This document shows, one piece after another, positions 8,103-12,422 of a stretch of 12,422 nt of DNA. The notes under the pieces are model-generated. The model saw only the letters and a program-made list of their open reading frames with translations, was not told the DNA's origin and searched no databases. Position numbers and translations under genes: made by a program. Positions within the stretch are counted from its first letter, which is position 1, and each line of letters starts with the position of its first letter. Source of the stretch: Jimgerdemannia flammicorona (lineage: Eukaryota > Mucoromycota > Endogonomycetes > Endogonales > Endogonaceae); contig RBNI01005547.1 in assembly GCA_003990745.1 (NCBI GenBank), positions 1-12,422 on the forward strand. The letters are read 5' to 3'.

Positions 8103-9456
8103 ACTGGATACATTTGATACAACACCAATCTCTACTACTATAGGAGAACCAGTCATCACCAGAATTTAAACAGGAAGAGAAGTAATTACTTCAAAACTTG
8201 CTAACTATCTAGTATTAGAAGAATTTCAACCAGAAGCCAGTATAGGACAGAATTCTCAGCCAGCACCAACAGACTTATTATAGGACCAATCAGACCAACC
8301 AGATTATACTGGCAGCCCTATCAGAGGTTTTGATGAGCTAGTACATCAACTTGAAGACCTCATTAAATAAGCCTGATTTCCTACAAGAGACCTACCAATC
8401 TCTATTGATCTCCTACCACCAGCTGCTATAGAATAAGAAGATCAAGGAATAGCTCCATTAAGAATACTCAGATCTATTCCACTTCATCCATGATCTCCTA
8501 CACTATCCTCAGGATACCCAAGTGTCCTGAACTTCAGCAATAACTCAGAAAGTAAATCAGAATCAGTACTAAAAATAGAATCAGAATCAGAATCAGATTT
8601 AGCACCAGGATCAGAACCAGAACTAGAACCAGAAGACAGTAATGATGAAATGGCCACCTCATTGCCAACTTTTGCAAAATATCCCAAAAAAGATCCAAGA
8701 GAATATCTTGATAAAATTGAAGGAATTGTAGCTCTGAAAAACCTTATCTCCAAAAGAAAAATCATCATCTATAAGACCCAACTCAGAGAATCAGCTAAAG
8801 GAATTTTTATCTAAGTATACAATGATCCAAACTTGGACCTTGGAGTAGCCATCATTGCAGCAATAACTTGACTAGCAGAGTATCAAGCCATGATCTACTG
8901 GCTTATTGAGAAGTATGTAGGAAATGAGACCTACTACAAGGCTTAAGAATCTATTATAGAAATGAAGATGAATCTTCAAGAATCACTCAGAGCCTTCTTC
9001 ATAAGAATTCAGAAGAGAATATATGCAGCTAGGTTCAATGCTACCAACTAAGACATTATAGGTCCAATGACCTTTATAAATAGAATTCCCCAAACATTGT
9101 CTAGCATATCTATACTCTAGGCATCAGAAGGTCTGAAGAATAAGTAGATACAACTCAAGGCTTCTTTGATATCAGACAAGGAACTACCTGGAGTGACCAT
9201 GATAAGAAGGATGACAAAGAAGATATTCTGGTCAAAGCCCTACAAGGACTCCTTCAAGAATAGGAAAGATCTGAAGAAAGAAGGCCAGCCAAGAAGGACA
9301 GGAGTAAAATTCAAGACCTCAGTTCCAAGTTAGACCAATTGGTTGGACAGATTGAAATACTGACCACATGTGAAAATCAGAGTTATCAAGACAACAGAGG
9401 ATACCCACTACAGAGGAGCCAAGGTTATCTACCTAGAGATAACAGGAGCTACCTAT
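8098..9456 (+). pseudogene. gag: gag fragment of element A
   Basis: It aligns with B's gag from the ATG-less leader (VKLDTFD) through the acidic Ser/Glu stretch (8545-8648) and the conserved ATG at 8650 (MATSLPTFAKYPKKDP) to the C-terminal RDNR region near 9440. It is the particle protein of the element. Compared with B, Gly, Glu and Arg codons are often changed by G-to-A or C-to-T, and there are many stops (TAA/TAG/TGA). A run of five C in B (11892-11896) is four C here (9088-9091), a frameshift. The fragment is cut before its zinc knuckle by the LTR of element B. Confidence 0.9.
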
Positions 9457-9570
9457 TGTGACGAACCAGGATATACTACCCGAATTATACCTTAGCCAGA
9501 TGACGCAAACAATTAGCCAGATGACATGAACACCCAGCTTAGTAACCTGTAACCATTGCTGTGGTAACTG

Positions 9571-9579
9571 TATAAATAG
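9571..9579 (+). promoter_or_regulatory. Upstream TATA-like box in LTR B
   Basis: TATAAATAG follows GTAACTG just before the 19-bp repeat array. It is a good match to a TATA box, but the equivalent part of LTR A is too diverged to show conservation, so it ranks below the box at 9719. Confidence 0.4.
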
Positions 9580-9602
9580 CCAGACTACCAGATAAGGTAT
9601 AT

Positions 9603-9660
9603 CTGTGCAGGACCTGCACACCTGTGCTGGACCTGCACACTTGTGCTGGACCTGCACAAC
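9603..9660 (+). repeat. Three palindromic 19-bp tandem repeats in LTR B
   Basis: Units start at 9604, 9623 and 9642. The first core TGTGCAGGACCTGCACA is a perfect inverted repeat around a central A. The other two differ by one base (A to T), which breaks one pair. Tandem palindromes just upstream of a TATA box look like binding sites for a dimeric transcription factor; this role is inference. Confidence 0.85.
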
Positions 9661-9718
9661 TTGCCATAAATAGCAAATCTATAGTTAGCCACATAGTAAC
9701 CGGATAGCAACCAACTTG

Positions 9719-9727
9719 TATAAAAAT
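9719..9727 (+). promoter_or_regulatory. TATA box and AATAAA of LTR B
   Basis: TATAAAAAT is followed by ACCCCAGAG and AATAAA at 9746-9751. The block is kept in LTR A (894-920) despite heavy mutation elsewhere. It is the best candidate for the element's core promoter, with the AATAAA a possible polyadenylation signal in the R region. Confidence 0.62.
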
Positions 9728-10883
9728 ACCCCAGAGAATGGAGTGAATAAACCTCAGTTCCGAAACACAAATACCAAAGAAGCCTCTAAAGATTGAGCAT
9801 TGGTCCCCTTTCCACTCCGGTCCACTTCCTGATACAAAGAACGAGTTCCGAAATACAAAGCAAAAGACAAGTCTGCCTACTACACTTCGAGAGATATGCC
9901 TGCCAAAAGCCACTTGATCCTAAAGGCATTGGATTGCAACACTTAGGAGAAACACCTGCTCTACAGCCACTACTAGGAGATTGTGAGCTTTGCCCCTTTC
10001 CCACTCCGGTACACTTTCCGACACAAAGAACGAGTCCGTTTTCAAGAGAAGTCCGCTACGTTTTGGTTCACTTGCCAGATAAGCCTGAAGATTTGCCGCC
10101 AAGTTCAAGGAAGAACTTCGCCGCCTTTTGAAGAGAAACCCGCATTCCCAGAGAGCCCGCCTTTCTTGCCACAAGCCAGTTTCTGACGCAACTTCGCAGT
10201 AGAGCCAGTCTACGACGTAACCCCGTGCAAACGAAGCCAGTCTTTGACATAACTTGCCAAGAATCCGCACCATTGTATTCCCAGTTGAAGCTGAATCCGC
10301 ACCACCCGAGTTATTATTCCCAGAAGAACCTGCGACATCTGAGTTATTCATTATTCCCAGTGAGCATAAGAAGAATTCGCGCCATCTTCTATTCCCAAAA
10401 CTGCTGCTTTTGGAGAATCCGCACCAAATCGAGTTATCCGCCAGATCGCCGCCTTCTCAGTTGACCTGCATAAGGAAATCCATTCGCGCTACACAAGATC
10501 GACTGCCAGAAATCGCATACTTTTGGAAACCGTCACGCTACACGGAGATCGTCACGCAGAGATCGCCGCCACCCAAGAAGAAAAACCGCGAAATTGCCAG
10601 ACCATCACGCATAAGGAACCTGTCATGCTACACAGGAAATTCTACCATTCCCAGTTGACCCAAGAAGGAAAAGACATACAAATCGCCGCTACACCCAGAG
10701 AACCATCCCAATAAGGAAATTGCTCGCGGATATTCAGATTGACTATTATACCACTAAACACCAAAGACCTCAGGAAATTATAGAATATTTTGTTGCTTTT
10801 GACAAAGTAACTGGGGGCTCAAGCCAAACTACATCAACCCCCAACCTTGTAATTTGCCTCCATTGAGCCGGGCACATTACATT

Positions 10884-10900
10884 TGGGGGCTCAACTGGGA
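10884..10900 (+). other. Primer binding site of element B, tRNA-Pro type
   Basis: TGGGGGCTCAACTGGGA lies two bases after the LTR end. It is complementary to a tRNA 3' end TGAGCCCCCA with discriminator C, as in eukaryotic tRNA-Pro, and closely resembles the primer site of retroviruses primed by tRNA-Pro. A similar TGGGGGCTCAAGCC sits 72 bp upstream (10812) inside the LTR. Confidence 0.7.
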
Positions 10901-10919
10901 AGATTTCAAATCGACGTGA

Positions 10920-12422
10920 CTTTTCAGCTCACAAGAACCCACAGTCAAACTGGATACATTTGACCCAACACCAACCTCTGCCACTACAGGAGAACCAGTT
11001 ATCACCAGCATCTGGACAGGAAGAGAAGTAATTACTTCAAGACTTGCCAATTACCCAGCATCAGAAGGATCCCAACCAGAACCAGAAGGCAGTACAGCCC
11101 GAAATCCCCAACCAGATCAACCAGATCAACCAGACAATACAGACAGCCCTGCTAGAGATTTCGGAGAACTTGCACAAGAACTAGAGGATCTTATCACACG
11201 AACCCAACACTTTACAGCCAGACAACCCTCCCCAGCCCCACCAATCTCACCAATAGAACCCCTACCACAACCCGTTGAAGAACCGGAAGTAGCCCCTACA
11301 AGGTTACCTAGGCCTATTCCACTCCGCCCAAGGACCAGGACACCATCCTCAGGATACCCAAGTACCCCCATTTTCAGTGAAAGCTCAGGAAGTGAATCAG
11401 AATCCGAATCTGAATCCGAACCTGAACCAGAATCGGAAGAAAGTGACGAAGAAATGGCTACTTCATTGCCAACCTTTGCAGGATACCCAGAAGAAGACCC
11501 CAGAGAATTCCTTGATGGAATTGAAGGAATTGCAGCCTTAAGGAACCTCTCAGACGAAAGAAAAATCGCTATCTACAAAGCCCAGCTTAGAGAACCAGCC
11601 AGAGGAATTTTCCATCGAACAGCAAACAACCAAGATTCAGAACTAGCAAGACAGATATAAGCAGCAATGTCTGATGAGCTAGAATATGAGGCCATGGTCC
11701 ATTGGCTCATCGAAAAGTATGCAGGAAATGAAACCCGCCACAAGGCTCAGGAATCCATCATGGGGATGAAGATGAATCTTGGAGAATCACCCAGAGCCTT
11801 CTTTATAAGAATCCAGAAGAGAATGCATTCCGTCGGGTTCAATGCTACCAACTAAGACATCATAGGTCCAATGACCTTCATGAATGGAATTCCCCCAAAT
11901 ATTGCTCAGCATGTCCACACCTTAGGCATCAGAAGGTCTGAAGAACAAGTAGATGCAGCCCAAGGATACTTTGATGTCAGACAAGGAACCACCTGGAGTG
12001 ATCATGACAGAAAAGAAGAGAAGGAAGACATCCTGGTCAAAGCTCTACAAGGACTCCTTCAAGGACAAGAAAGATCCGAAGAAAGAAGGCCAGCCAAAGA
12101 AGGAAAGAAGGATAGAAGCGAAATCCAAGACCTTAGCTCCAAGTTGGACTGATTGGTTGGACAGATTGAAAAACTCACCACACGCGAAAATCGGAATTAC
12201 CAGGACAACAGAGCATACCCACCACAGAGGAACCAAGGTTATCCACCAAGAGATAACAGGAATTACCAGCAAGAAGAAAGAAGGTACCCTGCCTGAGACA
12301 GAGCCCAAGTCCAATGCTTCCACTGTGGACAATTTGGACACTATGCCACTGAATGTGACAACAAAAGAAGTGACCGAAGGGACTCAGAACCACCGAACCG
12401 AAGGAATGACACTCAGCACAAG
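10920..12422 (+). pseudogene. gag: gag of element B (four stops, runs off the window)
   Basis: One frame runs from a TGA at 10917 to the window end. Codons up to 11453 have no ATG but are fully open for about 178 codons and encode a Pro/Gln/acidic segment (DQPDQPD, then a Ser/Glu repeat at 11388-11453). The first ATG, at 11454 in a good context (GAAGAAATGGCT), opens the capsid-like core MATSLPTFAGYPEEDPREF. The core includes MVHWLIEKYAG, MKMNLGESPRAFFIRIQKR and MTFMNGIPPNIAQHV. A charged Arg-rich tail precedes a CCHC knuckle CFHCGQFGHYATEC at 12315-12356. Stops at 11658, 11853, 12150 and 12294 are TAA or TGA, each one C-to-T from CAA or CGA. There are no frameshifts. Role: particle assembly and RNA binding. 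It is otherwise well kept, so inactivation looks recent. Confidence 0.88.
11388..11453 (+). repeat. Ser/Glu-coding hexamer repeat in gag leader of B
   Basis: Imperfect repeats of TCNGAA code for SESESESE then EPEPESEE. A has the same low-complexity block at 8545-8648 with a different unit number. It marks an acidic segment just before the gag ATG. Confidence 0.75.

Larger units (their letters stand above)
613..9456 (+). mobile_element. Element A: older LTR retrotransposon, interrupted by N and B
   Basis: Element A is recognised by alignment with the cleaner element B. Its LTR (613-1945) matches 9457-10881, its leader (1946-2012) matches 10882-10945, and its gag fragment (8098-9456) matches about 10941-12270. 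The reading is broken at 2012 by the insertion of chromovirus N and resumes at 8098 after an exact 5-bp duplication. It is broken again at 9456, where the LTR of element B begins inside gag. The rest of A would lie beyond B, outside the window. A has lost nearly all CpG and carries many C-to-T and G-to-A differences from B, plus some transversions and indels. It is therefore a related copy, not simply a mutated B. Confidence 0.85.
9457..10881 (+). repeat. 5' LTR of element B (about 1.43 kb)
   Basis: TG...CA limits: TGTGACG at 9457 and CACATTACA ending 10881, followed by TT and the primer binding site. It contains three palindromic 19-bp repeats (9603-9660), two TATA boxes (9571 and 9719), AATAAA at 9746, a duplicated block of about 55 bp (9798-9850 and 9983-10037), and scattered short motifs such as GAATCCGCACCA and TATTCCCAG in the second half. 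Small frames in the LTR are not conserved in A and are not taken as genes. The partner LTR is outside the window, so the right edge rests on the primer binding site and on A. Confidence 0.82.
9457..12422 (+). mobile_element. Element B: younger LTR retrotransposon, partial
   Basis: It starts with LTR sequence TGTGACGAACC exactly where A's gag alignment stops, so B inserted into A's gag. Order: LTR 9457-10881, primer binding site 10884-10900, leader, gag from about 10920 to the window end. It is the same family as A and in the same direction. The five bases CCTAT before 9457 are the candidate target duplication, whose partner lies outside the window. CpG is plentiful in B's LTR and scarce in A and N, so B is much less mutated. 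pol is not reached, so the superfamily of A/B is inferred from gag only; a Ty3/gypsy-like type is likely. Confidence 0.88.

Noticed and set aside
613..9456. Element A as simply a RIP-mutated duplicate of B
   Set aside because: Besides transitions there are transversions, a different 19-bp repeat unit and LTR indels, and parts of gag differ beyond C/T and G/A exchange (8810-8890 against 11600-11690). They are related copies, not direct duplicates.
9920..10351. Minus-strand open frame of 143 codons in LTR B, and a similar one at 9539-9913
   Set aside because: They lie antisense within the LTR, have no recognisable motifs, are low in ordered domain character, and are not kept open in LTR A.
10254..10658. 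Plus-strand open frame of 134 codons with repeated FPxE-like segments in LTR B
   Set aside because: The repetition mirrors the short DNA motifs of the LTR; LTR A lacks the frame and no protein family is evident.

Overview
The window is a retrotransposon graveyard from what is most likely a filamentous fungus. I see no intact host gene, tRNA, rRNA or CRISPR array. Everything recognisable belongs to three LTR retrotransposons of the Ty3/gypsy type, two of them nested inside the third. The fungal inference rests on a chromodomain-bearing Ty3/gypsy polyprotein, extreme AT-rich decay, and C-to-T/G-to-A damage that looks like repeat-induced point mutation (RIP). Many changes fall at CpA, which points to an ascomycete, but this is inference.

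Layout. (1) 1-612: very AT-rich, gene-less DNA opening with a 27-base A run. (2) Element A, the oldest layer, + strand: LTR 613-1945, primer binding site and leader 1946-2012, then after an interruption a gag fragment 8098-9456. (3) Chromovirus N, - strand, 2013-8097, is inserted in A's leader. It has two LTRs of about 463 bp, a 5-bp target duplication GTCAA on both sides, a TGGTAGC-type primer binding site, a polypurine tract, and one decayed gag-pol reading frame. Its order is gag, zinc knuckle, dUTPase, protease, reverse transcriptase, RNase H, integrase, chromodomain. (4) Element B, same family and strand as A and far less mutated, starts at 9457 inside A's gag. Its LTR is 9457-10881, followed by a tRNA-Pro-like primer binding site, a long acidic/proline-rich open leader and a gag with a CCHC knuckle. 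It runs off the window at 12422.

The most interesting item is a complete five-motif dUTPase domain between nucleocapsid and protease of element N. Cellular dUTPases hydrolyse dUTP to dUMP, keeping uracil out of newly made DNA. In an element this would act on the cDNA made by its reverse transcriptase. Such domains are known in some retroviruses and, from memory, in a few fungal Ty3/gypsy elements, so it is rare rather than certainly new.

Nothing here is likely to be functional. N has many in-frame stops, several one-base indels, and damaged protease, integrase and zinc-knuckle residues. A is similarly decayed. B's visible gag has four stops, each one C-to-T change away from a sense codon. 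Order of events: A inserted first, then N and B into A. B's retained CpG sites suggest it arrived later than the mutation that hit A and N, or escaped most of it.
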